DNA of 20,467 nt from Hepatobacter sp965661165 (GCA_965661165.1 CBFICL010000022.1:1-20467), one strand, 5' to 3'; counted from the first letter of the stretch, positions 8,668 through 16,650 are shown. Made by a program: numbers and translations. The notes: a model not told the origin generated them from the letters alone.

Positions 8668-10077
8668 TTATGTTTGCGGTGGTGGTTTTTGAGCGCCCTT
8701 TCTTGGCGTGCGTGGTTTTGCCTTTGTCTTTGCAGAAGGCGTTTTGCGCGCGCTGGCAGACGGGCTTTTTTGTGGGGTTTTTTGCGCGCCTTTTTGTGAG
8801 GTTTTTTGCTTGGGGGCTGGCGCCACCTGTTCAGCTTTCACGATCGCCCCTTGGGAAGCTGGTGAGGCGCTGTCTAATAAGGGCCCGCGGGTATCTTCAA
8901 GAAACCGGTAGGCAAGGCCGTAATAGACATACAAGAAAATGTTGAGACCCCCAACCCAAGCGGCCAGGGGAAGGGTTATGAGAAGTTTGCCCCCCAAGGT
9001 GGGGGTGAACAGTAAGGTCACAATCAGCATCAAATTACCTAAGATGCCTAGCAAGAGGATTACCTGCATGCCTGAAAAGAGGCGCCAAAAAGATTTCCGC
9101 GACAGATGCCATGCCCGTGATAAGGGCCGGGGCCTTTCATCGGCCAACGTGCCATAAAGGGGCAAAAAACGTGTGAAGACATAAAGGAGTAGAACATGCC
9201 ACATCATGGCGATGAGTGTGATTAACCGGCGGGATAGGTCGTCCCAGGTCGAACCATGGCTTTGCGTTGGTGTTTTGGGTGCCTCTTGGCGAACCGCATG
9301 GGCCGAGGCGGGGGTGTTTTCGTGCACTGTTATACTTGTGTTGCTATCTCGTGGCACCGTTGTGTGATGATGCACCGTTTTGATGCGATGACGCACAATC
9401 TGGCCTTCTGCATTCAGCTCTTTTTCTGACACAACCCGTGAAGACGTGACGGGGGGAGATATGTTTTGCTGGTGATGCACCGTTTTGATGCGATGACGCA
9501 CAATTTGGCCTTCTGCATTCAGCTCTTTTTCTGACACAACCCGTGAAGACGTGACGGGGGGAGATATGTTTTTCTGGCTTTGTTTCGTGGGGGGACTGAG
9601 CGTTTTTCCATCATTGATAAGGGGCTGGATGAGTAATGGGATTCCCATACTCACCGCAATCAACAGCACGATTTTTAGAAACCGCTTTGTGAAGAACAAG
9701 GGTTTGAGGTAGGCGAGACTCAAGATGTCTTTAAAGGTGCGCACGTGTGTGTCGCGGCCAAGGGCAATGTCCAGCACAGGCAGCGCTATGGAGAAAGCGC
9801 CCGCATCGGCGCCGAGGCGAGAAAAAGAGGACAGGATCTGCAATGTAACCAGGAGATAGAGCAGCCCATGCAACCTTCCGCCCCCAGCCATGTTGTGGAC
9901 AGCATAGGTACCGAAAATCAGGGGGACCAACACCATCAATGAAAAGATCATCATCAGGCGCCACAGGGTGCCGTGGGTTGTGACAAGGTGCCAGCTTTTT
10001 TTCACAAGACCCAAAACAGGCAGTTTCGGCAGGGAAGACCAAGCTTCATGTTGAGTGTTGGAGGGTGGCGTGGGCAT
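8668..10077 (-). CDS. Membrane protein with duplicated 35-residue loop repeat and basic C-terminal tail
   Basis: I do not recognise this family. The 469-residue product has about three N-terminal helices (near residues 41-60, 70-86 and 132-155) and three more (near 285-310, 333-355 and 362-390). Between the groups is a loop of about 130 residues containing two near-identical copies of a 35-residue unit. The last 50 residues are rich in Lys, Pro, Ala, Ser and Thr, with KGAQK occurring twice, resembling histone-H1-like low-complexity tails. ATG 10077 is chosen because AAGGAG lies seven bases upstream; the in-frame TTG at 10083 is less likely. That ribosome-binding site overlaps the stop of the preceding gene, so the two are probably translated together. 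PRP-L--A--LS in the second half is shared with the upstream gene. Confidence 0.72.
   Translation of the reverse strand: MPTPPSNTQHEAWSSLPKLPVLGLVKKSWHLVTTHGTLWRLMMIFSLMVLVPLIFGTYAVHNMAGGGRLHGLLYLLVTLQILSSFSRLGADAGAFSIALPVLDIALGRDTHVRTFKDILSLAYLKPLFFTKRFLKIVLLIAVSMGIPLLIQPLINDGKTLSPPTKQSQKNISPPVTSSRVVSEKELNAEGQIVRHRIKTVHHQQNISPPVTSSRVVSEKELNAEGQIVRHRIKTVHHHTTVPRDSNTSITVHENTPASAHAVRQEAPKTPTQSHGSTWDDLSRRLITLIAMMWHVLLLYVFTRFLPLYGTLADERPRPLSRAWHLSRKSFWRLFSGMQVILLLGILGNLMLIVTLLFTPTLGGKLLITLPLAAWVGGLNIFLYVYYGLAYRFLEDTRGPLLDSASPASQGAIVKAEQVAPAPKQKTSQKGAQKTPQKSPSASARKTPSAKTKAKPRTPRKGAQKPPPQT
9368..9577 (-). repeat. 105-bp tandem duplication inside a membrane-protein gene
   Basis: Two head-to-tail copies (9368-9472 and 9473-9577) are nearly identical. 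I see one silent C/T difference and a small difference at the copy ends. Each encodes 35 residues beginning NISPPVTSSRVVSEKELNAE. The unit is a multiple of three, so the frame is kept. The near identity points to a recent duplication or ongoing homogenisation. Confidence 0.95.
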
Positions 10078-10088
10078 AAACAAACTCC

Positions 10089-10943
10089 TTAAGGCGTGAG
10101 GGGGGTGGCATGCGGGAGGTTTTCTGAGCCATGCTCAAGAAACAGGGTGGGCGAGGCTGAGAGGGGCGCGCCGGCTTCGCGGGTTTTCTTTTCTTCCTCT
10201 TGAATCAACGCTAATCCCGTGAGGGCTGTGTAGGAGGTGTAGGTGGCAAAAAGCGTACATAAGTACACCACAAACCCTAAGGGCTGAAGCGGTAAGATCG
10301 ACGGTGTGAGGGGCACCAACGCAAACAGCTTGATGCCCATCCATAACACGGGCAGCAGCAGCGCCATCAGCAGAAAAAACCGCCAGTTGGAGGAAAAAAG
10401 GTAGGCGCTTTTCATGGGGCGGGGTTGGTTCAGGTAAAAATGAATGGGAAAAAACGTGCACAGGCGGGGAATGGCCAGAAAGAAGCTGAGAATGTGAAGC
10501 CCCAAAAAAGCTGCAAAAAAATGGTGGGCGCATAAGGTAGGTTGCTGCCACAAAAAGGTGATGAGCGTTTGTGTGCCGATCAAAAAAAACCCAAGGCTGC
10601 CCCAGGTGCCCAAAGGACCTGAAAGCAAAAACAAACGCATTTTAAAGGTGAAATATTTTTTGGGGTTCATAAATCCCGGATCGAGGATGTAGGGCACCCT
10701 AGAAAAAAGGGAAAACTGAAGGCAAAACACCAACATGGTGGTGAACAGAGCCCTCTCTATATAAAAAACCCACGCCCGGGCATGGGCCGCCGCAAGCCCC
10801 ACCTCAGACACAGACCACAAAACGAAAAAAATATACCCAATGCGCATCCAGTCTTTGTAAAAGGCAAACCCCGGGGGAGAATAAAGAACTTTTAAACTTG
10901 GATGTACCATCGGAACCACTTTCACAACAAACAAACGGGGCAT
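10089..10943 (-). CDS. Polytopic membrane protein of unknown function (first of three paralogues)
   Basis: I do not recognise this family. The 284-residue product has roughly five or six hydrophobic helices, near residues 33-52, 63-80, 103-128, 139-160, 190-213 and 223-245. A short charged C-terminal tail contains EEEKK. The segment PRPMKSAYLFSSNWRFFLLM matches in spacing a PRP-L--A--LS---WRLF segment in the next gene, which suggests a shared fold. The gene lies 11 bases upstream of that gene's start and is likely the first of a three-gene transcript. ATG 10943 has no visible ribosome-binding site; the in-frame ATG at 10910, after AAAGTGG, is a reasonable alternative. The function is unknown. 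Confidence 0.68.
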   Translation of the reverse strand: MPRLFVVKVVPMVHPSLKVLYSPPGFAFYKDWMRIGYIFFVLWSVSEVGLAAAHARAWVFYIERALFTTMLVFCLQFSLFSRVPYILDPGFMNPKKYFTFKMRLFLLSGPLGTWGSLGFFLIGTQTLITFLWQQPTLCAHHFFAAFLGLHILSFFLAIPRLCTFFPIHFYLNQPRPMKSAYLFSSNWRFFLLMALLLPVLWMGIKLFALVPLTPSILPLQPLGFVVYLCTLFATYTSYTALTGLALIQEEEKKTREAGAPLSASPTLFLEHGSENLPHATPLTP

Positions 10944-11034
10944 GTAGGCATGCGTTAGCTACATTAAAATACAAATTTGTATAAAAAAAATAAAAATTGG
11001 TCAGAAAATAATATTTTTAATCCAAAAAAGATTT
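10944..11034 (-). promoter_or_regulatory. A/T-rich spacer upstream of the membrane-protein operon
   Basis: This 91-base spacer is dominated by A and T, unlike the genes around it. It contains several TAT-rich tracts that could serve as -10 boxes for the three-gene operon to the left. No pair of boxes stands out, so only the position and composition argue for a promoter here. Confidence 0.3.
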
Positions 11035-11535
11035 TTAGAGCGTGGGGCACATCTCAAGGTCAGAGACCCACTCAAACAAGAGGGGTGCATGTTTGTAATA
11101 GCGAATCTTTACGGTCTGGAAGCGTGGGAAGGGGATATGGGTTTTGACAAAGTGCGTGATGTGATGGCGATCCGGGGTGCTGGTTTTCTTATCTTCTTTA
11201 TCATCATCGCTTTCCTTATTATCATCTGTGTTGTCATCGCCTTTGGGCGCTTCGTCACCTTTCTCAGCAAGGGTGGCGGTATAAGAGAGGCGGTAGAGAT
11301 AGGTGCGATGGGAAAGGGTGCTGTCATAGGTGAGGACGGCAGAGGTTTCCTCCCATGGCGCCAGATCATCAGGATAGGTTTCTCGATAAGGGTCGCGGCT
11401 GTTGTCTTTGGGGAAATACAGCTCCATGCCGCGGCATTCAAGAGCGGGCGTTAGTTTCTTTTCAATGGACTCCCGATGGACACATCCCATGAGGCCCAGC
11501 AGGAGTCCCACAAAACAGGCGAACCAAACATGCAT
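11035..11535 (-). CDS. Small putative lipoprotein with acidic linker
   Basis: The 166-residue product starts with a basic/hydrophobic signal sequence, MHVWFACFVGLLLGLMGC. The last four residues, LMGC, are an acceptable lipobox, so Cys18 would be lipidated and the protein anchored in the envelope. A highly charged Asp/Lys/Glu low-complexity segment at about residues 90-118 probably acts as a flexible linker. A short C-terminal domain rich in aromatic residues follows. I do not recognise the family. The ATG at 11535 is preferred; an in-frame GTG lies nine bases upstream. A 54-base gap separates it from the antiporter gene on the same strand. Confidence 0.65.
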   Translation of the reverse strand: MHVWFACFVGLLLGLMGCVHRESIEKKLTPALECRGMELYFPKDNSRDPYRETYPDDLAPWEETSAVLTYDSTLSHRTYLYRLSYTATLAEKGDEAPKGDDNTDDNKESDDDKEDKKTSTPDRHHITHFVKTHIPFPRFQTVKIRYYKHAPLLFEWVSDLEMCPTL

Positions 11536-11598
11536 ACGAAACACCCAAAACCATACTGGGGGTACAGCAAAATGGGGACCATTTTTGATGAGTCGCGG

Positions 11599-12921
11599 CT
11601 AAGATGGAAGAAGGTAAGGAATCATAAGCCAAAATAAAGGCAGTAACAGGGCCAAGGCATAAAGCGTATAGCGGCCAAAACTAGGCATGGGCACCTTATA
11701 CTCTTCTTCTGCAATGTGCTTCACCATCAAGTTGGGGGCATTGCCGATATACGTGATGGCGCCCATAAAGACAGCACCGAGAGAGATGGCCGATAGGATG
11801 GCGCGCCCTTCGTTCATGAGATAAGAAGGGTCGCTGCCCGCCGCGCCAAAGAAAATGAGGTAGGTCGGTGCATTATCCAGAAACGCAGAGAAAATGCCTG
11901 TCAGCCAAAAATAAGCCATCACCGCCGGTTGTCCATCGGGTGTGTTGAGGGGAGCCAGAAGAGAGGCAAACGGACCGCTTCCGCCTTGCTCAAGCAGGGT
12001 GATAATGGGATGGGCCGTGATAAAAATGGCCAGAAAGATAATGGATACTTCTTTTAACGGGTGAAGCGTCCACCGGTGCCGGCGCCGCCAGTCCATGGGG
12101 GTGATGTAGAAGCTTAGGGCGATCACCAGGCCTAAAATAACCAGTTTGACACCTTCTTGAACCCATTCTTGATGGACAAAACGCAAGGTGGTGCACAAAA
12201 ACGGTGTGAGGATGAGGGTGGCAAGCACAAGGCACACAAGCCCGATCTGGGCCGTGCCCTCAACATGGAAACGACGGCGCGCCACAGGGGCCTGCACTTT
12301 TTCGGGCTCACGTTTAAAGAAATAGAGATCCAACAGAAAATAGATCAACAAGAGCACCAGCGTCATACAACACACGGGCCACCAAAGATTTTGTGTAGGC
12401 CACAGAAAGGACACACCTTTCAAAAAACCCAAAAAAAGAGGCGGATCACCCACCGATGAAAACCCACCACTGATGTTGCACACAAGCAGGATGAAAAAAA
12501 TCACCGTATGGGTTTTGTGAAGGCGCCGCTTATTCATCAACAATAATGGGTGAATGCCAAGCATGGCCGATCCTGTGGTGCCAAAAAAACCAGACAACAA
12601 GGCAAAAAAAGCCAAGATCCCCGTGTTGCGTACCGGGGTCGCCGCCAGGTTAATGTGTAACTTAAGTCCACCTGCCAATACATAAAGCGTAGACAGCAAG
12701 CCTATAAAGGGCAAAAAGTCTAAAAAGGTTACGGTTCCCACCACACCACACGCGTGGCCAAAGGAATGCATATACCACAGATAAGCAAAGGAAGGACAAG
12801 TCCACAAAAAAGAGACCCATCCCATGCGACGCTCCCAAAAGCGGGGCGCATAAAGCGGAAACAATGCCAAAGAACACAGAACGCCCAGAAAGGGCGTCAA
12901 AACCCAAAACATACCTACCAC
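11599..12921 (-). CDS. NhaD/CitMHS-type sodium:proton antiporter
   Basis: This inner-membrane ion transporter of about 440 residues has 10-12 hydrophobic helices. It carries typical ion-transporter-superfamily segments: ISGGFSSVGDPPLFLGF in the first half, FSAFLDNAPTYL and GAITYIGNAPNLM in the second. The GDPP and DNAPT elements are the expected helix-breaking motifs of this group. Sodium/proton exchange is the likely role; an organic-anion or arsenite substrate cannot be excluded from motifs alone. I chose the GTG at 12921 because GGAGGAG lies nine bases upstream. A longer reading from TTG 12945 would place that ribosome-binding site inside the gene. HU is encoded 42 bases upstream on the same strand. 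Confidence 0.85.
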   Translation of the reverse strand: MVGMFWVLTPFLGVLCSLALFPLYAPRFWERRMGWVSFLWTCPSFAYLWYMHSFGHACGVVGTVTFLDFLPFIGLLSTLYVLAGGLKLHINLAATPVRNTGILAFFALLSGFFGTTGSAMLGIHPLLLMNKRRLHKTHTVIFFILLVCNISGGFSSVGDPPLFLGFLKGVSFLWPTQNLWWPVCCMTLVLLLIYFLLDLYFFKREPEKVQAPVARRRFHVEGTAQIGLVCLVLATLILTPFLCTTLRFVHQEWVQEGVKLVILGLVIALSFYITPMDWRRRHRWTLHPLKEVSIIFLAIFITAHPIITLLEQGGSGPFASLLAPLNTPDGQPAVMAYFWLTGIFSAFLDNAPTYLIFFGAAGSDPSYLMNEGRAILSAISLGAVFMGAITYIGNAPNLMVKHIAEEEYKVPMPSFGRYTLYALALLLPLFWLMIPYLLPS

Positions 12922-12963
12922 AGAAAAAAACTCCTCCAGTGGCAAGGCATGCGTGGTGACTTT

Positions 12964-13239
12964 TTACTTAGCGATAGCGTCCTTAAGACCTTTGCCCGGT
13001 CGGAACTTCGGCAACACACGGGCGGGAATCTTAATCACACTGCCTGTCCTTGGATTGCGCCCTTCAGTCTCTTTCTTCTTGACAACACAGAAGGTGCCAA
13101 AATTGACCAAGCGGACATCACCGCCACGCTTGAGCTCACGCTCAATAACGGAAGCAAACGCATCCACAGCTTTTCCTGCGTCGACTTTTGTCAAACCAGA
13201 CTGCTCAGACACAGCGTGCACAAACTCACTTTTCTTCAT
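12964..13239 (-). CDS. hup: Nucleoid-associated DNA-binding protein HU
   Basis: HU is a small basic dimer that bends and compacts DNA. The 91-residue length is exactly that of the family. The sequence shows MKKSEFVHAVSEQSGLTK at the start, NFGTFCVVKKK in the middle and the DNA-binding arm signature GRNPRTGSVIKIPA with the conserved proline, followed by FRPGKGLKDAI. ATG 13239 is chosen because GAGGGG lies eight bases before it; an upstream in-frame TTG overlaps that site. A TTGACG on the minus strand about 75 bases upstream could be a -35 box, but its -10 partner is poor. Confidence 0.97.
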   Translation of the reverse strand: MKKSEFVHAVSEQSGLTKVDAGKAVDAFASVIERELKRGGDVRLVNFGTFCVVKKKETEGRNPRTGSVIKIPARVLPKFRPGKGLKDAIAK

Positions 13240-13381
13240 GGATAAACCCCTCAATTAATCCCTAGTTTTGATACTACAGCTGACAATACATCGGATATTG
13301 CTTTTTTTTCCGCGTGACGTCAACATCCAGATATAGATTTTTTCAAAAAGTTTTTTCTCGGCGCTCTTTTTTCGGTCCTTT

Positions 13382-14125
13382 ATGCATGTGACGTCTCTCT
13401 TTTTTGTGTCAGAATTTTTCTTTGCTGTGCAAGGTATCGTCTGCGTTGTGGGCCTTTTGGCAAGTTTTTTTTTCTTTGGGCATGTGGGTCTTTTGGGGTA
13501 TGTGGTTGTGGGCACCGTGGCGGCCAATATTCAGGTACTCAAAGTGGCGACCTTTGGCAGCGCGCCTCTTGAGATGGTGCAGGGCACCTTGGTTTTTTGC
13601 TCGCTTTTTTGGTGTTTTGATATGATCGTAGAATTTTTTGGCGCGCATAAGGCCTATCGCGCTTTGTATGTATCCATGACCTCAAGCGTCTTGATGACAG
13701 GGTGGATGCTGACCACGATGTGGATGTCCACCGCGCCCTATAACATGCATGTGCAAAGAGCGCTTGAGGTGGTATTTAGTCCCGCGCCGGGTATTTTTGC
13801 CGCCAGTCTTCTGGCCTACCTTGTGAGCCAAAGTCTTGATGTGTATCTGTTCTCAACCCTGCGTGCATGGACGCGTGGCCGCTTTTTGTGGTTTCGAGGG
13901 CTGCTCTCCACAGCCGTGGCCAGCTTTCTAGATCATCTTGTGTTTTCATGGCTGGCCTGGCGCGTGTTCACCGCGCAGCCTTTGGCATGGCCGTTGTTTT
14001 GGCACACCTACATCCTCACAGGCTATGGCTTGCGCCTGGCCCTTTCATTAGGGTCGCCGTGTATGCTGTATGCAGCTTATGCTGTGTATCCCTATTGTCC
14101 ATGGGCTAAAAAGAAGTGCGTATGA
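13382..14125 (+). CDS. Queuosine-precursor transporter, YhhQ/VUT family
   Basis: This integral membrane protein of 247 residues has about six hydrophobic helices. The family (TIGR00697/YhhQ) takes up queuine or pre-Q0/pre-Q1 precursors used for tRNA wobble modification. Recognisable parts are AANIQVLKVATFG near residues 48-60, GTLVFCSLFWCFDMIVEFFG near 67-86 with the acidic D and E, and YNMHVQRALEVVF. SQSLDVYLFSTLRAWTRGR (about 150-168) and FLDHLVFSW near 181 follow. No clear ribosome-binding site precedes the ATG. Its TGA overlaps the start of ygfZ, so the two are likely co-translated. The substrate is inferred from the family. Confidence 0.85.
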   Translation: MHVTSLFFVSEFFFAVQGIVCVVGLLASFFFFGHVGLLGYVVVGTVAANIQVLKVATFGSAPLEMVQGTLVFCSLFWCFDMIVEFFGAHKAYRALYVSMTSSVLMTGWMLTTMWMSTAPYNMHVQRALEVVFSPAPGIFAASLLAYLVSQSLDVYLFSTLRAWTRGRFLWFRGLLSTAVASFLDHLVFSWLAWRVFTAQPLAWPLFWHTYILTGYGLRLALSLGSPCMLYAAYAVYPYCPWAKKKCV

Positions 14126-15090
14126 CCACAGAAATGCATGTTGCCCCCATGTGGGCGCCCCTTGAAGACAGACGCCTTGTCTTTATCCATGGGCCTGACA
14201 CACACACGTTTTTGCAAGCGCTGATCACGCAAGATATGGCGCTTTTGCATACACAGAAAGCTGGTTACAGTCTTCTGCTATCGCCACAGGGGCGCTTTTT
14301 GTTTGATTTTTTTCTTATCAATCACAATGAGGGTTTGTTGCTTGATGTGGCACATACACGATTAGATGATCTTTTGCACACATTGAGGCGTTATTGTCTG
14401 CGCAGCCGTGTGACCTTTGATGATGTGTCTTCAGCGTATGACGTGGTTGCCTTTTTCTCACCACAACCCTTTGGGTCTTTGGTTTCAGGATCTGAGCTTT
14501 CCGCTTTTCACGAGGTTGTCGTGTCCTCTCAAGAGGAGGTGTGTTTTGAAGACCCGCGTCTTCCTGCGTTGGGGGTGAGGATGGTGGTCTCAAAAGGTGG
14601 GGCGCATGGTGCTGCAGGGGATCACATTAAAAAAACCGGCCATCCCGTATCAAAAGAAACGTATCAAAGGCACCAGCTGTCCTTGGGGGTGGCTGGCACA
14701 TCTAGCATGGTGCCCGGTAAGGCCATCCCGCTTGAATATGGTTTGCATCATCTCCAAGGCATTGCCGAGCAAAAAGGGTGTTATCTGGGGCAAGAGCTGA
14801 TTGCGCGCACGCTTCATCGGGGGCAGATTCACAAATCGGTGTTTCCGGCCCTATGTGAAAAGAGGCAACCCCAGCGAGGGCAATCTGTGGTGTGCGGGGC
14901 AGGAGAGGCTGCAGCATCGGTGGTCGACATTCATCAAGACATCGCGCTTATTCGCGGTCCAGTTTCTCGGCTTAAGGAGATTGTGAAGCACGAAGGCCGC
15001 CTCTTTTTTGACATGGACGCAGAGCAAGGGGTGTTGACCCCCGCCATCAGTTCTTGGATGCAAAAGCCCAAGGCTTCAAAAAATTTTTGA
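14122..15090 (+). CDS. ygfZ: YgfZ/GcvT-domain folate-binding protein, iron-sulfur cluster repair
   Basis: YgfZ (COG0354) resembles the aminomethyltransferase GcvT, binds tetrahydrofolate and supports assembly or repair of some iron-sulfur enzymes. The family signature KGCYLGQE is present with its conserved cysteine near residue 220, where the family usually reads KGC(F/Y)xGQE. The N-terminal part (FIHGPDTHTFLQALITQDM and SPQGRFLFDFFL) matches GcvT-like folds. The 322-residue length fits. ATG 14122 overlaps the transporter stop (ATGA); an in-frame GTG lies six bases upstream. The 3' end overlaps the convergent secreted-protein gene by 15 bases. Confidence 0.9.
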   Translation: MTTEMHVAPMWAPLEDRRLVFIHGPDTHTFLQALITQDMALLHTQKAGYSLLLSPQGRFLFDFFLINHNEGLLLDVAHTRLDDLLHTLRRYCLRSRVTFDDVSSAYDVVAFFSPQPFGSLVSGSELSAFHEVVVSSQEEVCFEDPRLPALGVRMVVSKGGAHGAAGDHIKKTGHPVSKETYQRHQLSLGVAGTSSMVPGKAIPLEYGLHHLQGIAEQKGCYLGQELIARTLHRGQIHKSVFPALCEKRQPQRGQSVVCGAGEAAASVVDIHQDIALIRGPVSRLKEIVKHEGRLFFDMDAEQGVLTPAISSWMQKPKASKNF

Positions 15091-15693
15091 GTCACGGGTG
15101 CGGGGCAAAGACCGACCTTGAATCAGAGGGTGTTTTTTGAGCAGTCTGACGTGCTCAAAGTACGCGTAGTGGGGGTGAAAAAATTGGCTGCTTTGATGCG
15201 CGGGATGCATGTTGGGATAGGTCGTGGGTAACATCTCTAACGCTGGTTTGGGGGTATGAGCTTTGTGTGGATTAGGATAAGGGAACAAGGGAGAAAAAGG
15301 GATGGGCGCGTCAGCGTGCGGCATATCATTTTGGGTTACAAAGGGTCTATCAATCAAGGTGCCTCCATCTGAGGTAGAGATGACAGACCAAGGCAAGCTG
15401 TGTGCGCGCACGCGCGCTTGCTCATCGTGTTGTGTGGACTCTGTCCATGCCTCGAAAAGATCAATCAGGGTGGGAGTCAGTGAGCAGGTTAAAGGGGCAG
15501 GCAACCCCCATCTTTCACCTGAAAGAAAAGCGTGTGGGTCTTGAGACAGATGAATCGAGGCCCATGGTTCACAAAGAGGTCGGGGTAAAGGGTTTTGAAG
15601 GAACAGGATATCTTGTTTTTGACTCCACAATCGTTGTACAGGGTAGGTATAAAAAAACTTGGTTCCACCTGAGAAGGGTTTTGACTTAGCCAC
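15076..15693 (-). pseudogene. C-terminal fragment of a frameshifted secreted protein of unknown function
   Basis: This open stretch can start at a GTG (205 residues) but has no ribosome-binding site. The same frame stays open upstream to about 15920 without a start codon, encoding plausible peptide such as DQDFYFAGPLRHVSEPHGHS and LFFLDLGDQGTLSKSS. It is therefore best read as the larger, downstream part of the gene that begins at 15998, displaced by a frameshift. The content is rich in Pro, His and aromatic residues, with repeated HP and NP pairs. I do not recognise a domain. The last 15 bases overlap ygfZ on the other strand. Confidence 0.6.
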
Positions 15694-15728
15694 ACAAATA
15701 GAGCTCTTTGAAAGGGTACCTTGATCGC

Positions 15729-15998
15729 CTAGATCAAGAAAGAAAAGGAACTCTCCCTCAACTTTGCGGTGAAAATGGTTGATGCGCAGGGCTGAAAAAC
15801 TGTGGCCATGTGGTTCAGAAACATGCCGAAGCGGGCCTGCAAAGTAAAAATCCTGGTCTTTCTTTTGCCATACAACACGGTTGTGAGGGGATGTGAAGGG
15901 ATAAAAAAAGACTCCTGATTTTCACGATCAAAACAGTCAAGCGACACAAGCCAGGATTGGCATACCATCAAAACCATCAAACACCAAAAGCCTCGCAT
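15729..15998 (-). CDS. N-terminal fragment (signal peptide) of the frameshifted secreted protein
   Basis: ATG 15998 follows AGGTG at good spacing and begins MRGFWCLMVLMVCQSWLV, a hydrophobic signal sequence, so the product would be exported. The reading frame ends at 15729 after 89 residues. An added base in the run of seven A's (15903-15909 on the plus strand, T7 in the coding strand) would join SFF to YPFTSPHNRVVWQ in the frame that continues to 15076. The predicted joined product is about 307 residues. This is either a real disruption, an on/off homopolymer or a base-calling error. No lipobox is present. Confidence 0.6.
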   Translation of the reverse strand: MRGFWCLMVLMVCQSWLVSLDCFDRENQESFFIPSHPLTTVLYGKRKTRIFTLQARFGMFLNHMATVFQPCASTIFTAKLRESSFSFLI

Positions 15999-16120
15999 AT
16001 CAATCACCTGTACCACAGTTTTTCATGGTGAGCACCTTATAAGATTCAGCCTTCTTTTTCTTCTGATACACAGTTTGCCATTGAAAAGAAAAGGATTTTT
16101 TAAAGAGGTCTGTGAGATTT

Positions 16121-16162
16121 CTGTGAATAGGCCTACGGGTTTTTCAAACACGAGATTCACAG
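16121..16162 (-). other. Inverted repeat downstream of rnpB
   Basis: Perfect 8-base arms CTGTGAAT and ATTCACAG (16121-16128 and 16155-16162) flank a 26-base loop just past the mature rnpB 3' end. There is no U-tract, so this could be a 3' trailer or processing structure rather than an intrinsic terminator. The rest of 16017-16172 shows nothing recognisable. Confidence 0.3.
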
Positions 16163-16172
16163 GGGAGAAGGC

Positions 16173-16560
<388 letters not shown>

Positions 16561-16564
16561 CTTT

Positions 16565-16593
16565 AGGGTAAAAAAAAGCCCTCCTAAAAGCAA
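16565..16593 (-). promoter_or_regulatory. Putative rnpB promoter
   Basis: On the minus strand TTGCTT (16593-16588) is followed after 17 bases by TACCCT (16570-16565). That places the transcription start within a few bases of the mature rnpB 5' end at 16560. The spacing is ideal and the position fits; the -10 box is only a partial match. Confidence 0.5.
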
Positions 16594-16606
16594 GTCTTTT
16601 GGGCTG
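16570..16606 (-). terminator. Possible intrinsic terminator overlapping the rnpB promoter
   Basis: On the minus strand AGCCC/GGGCT arms, strengthened inside by AAAAG/CTTTT, form an interrupted hairpin followed by eight T's (16577-16570). It would stop transcripts arriving from the secreted-protein genes. Its 3' arm and U-tract coincide with the rnpB promoter spacer. Confidence 0.5.
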
Positions 16607-16617
16607 GCGCTTGGTGC

Positions 16618-16650
16618 AAAAAAAAGCCCGCCACCGGTAAGGGGGTGGCT
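16618..16650 (-). terminator. Intrinsic terminator after the secreted-protein fragment
   Basis: On the minus strand GCCACC (16650-16645) and GGTGGC (16636-16631) enclose an 8-base loop, followed by GGGC and nine T's. It lies 70 bases downstream of the stop at 16720, as expected for the end of that transcript. Confidence 0.6.

Noticed and set aside
9368..9577. CRISPR-like or intergenic repeat array
   Set aside because: There are only two adjoining 105-base copies with no spacers, both inside one open frame and preserving it. It is a coding duplication.
11109..11441. 110-residue minus-strand frame inside the lipoprotein gene
   Set aside because: It is a different frame of the same bases; the lipobox and signal peptide belong to the other frame.
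15489..15695. Independent 68-residue gene on the minus strand
   Set aside because: It is the continuation of the short frame after its stop at 15729 and overlaps the better coding frame; no ribosome-binding site.
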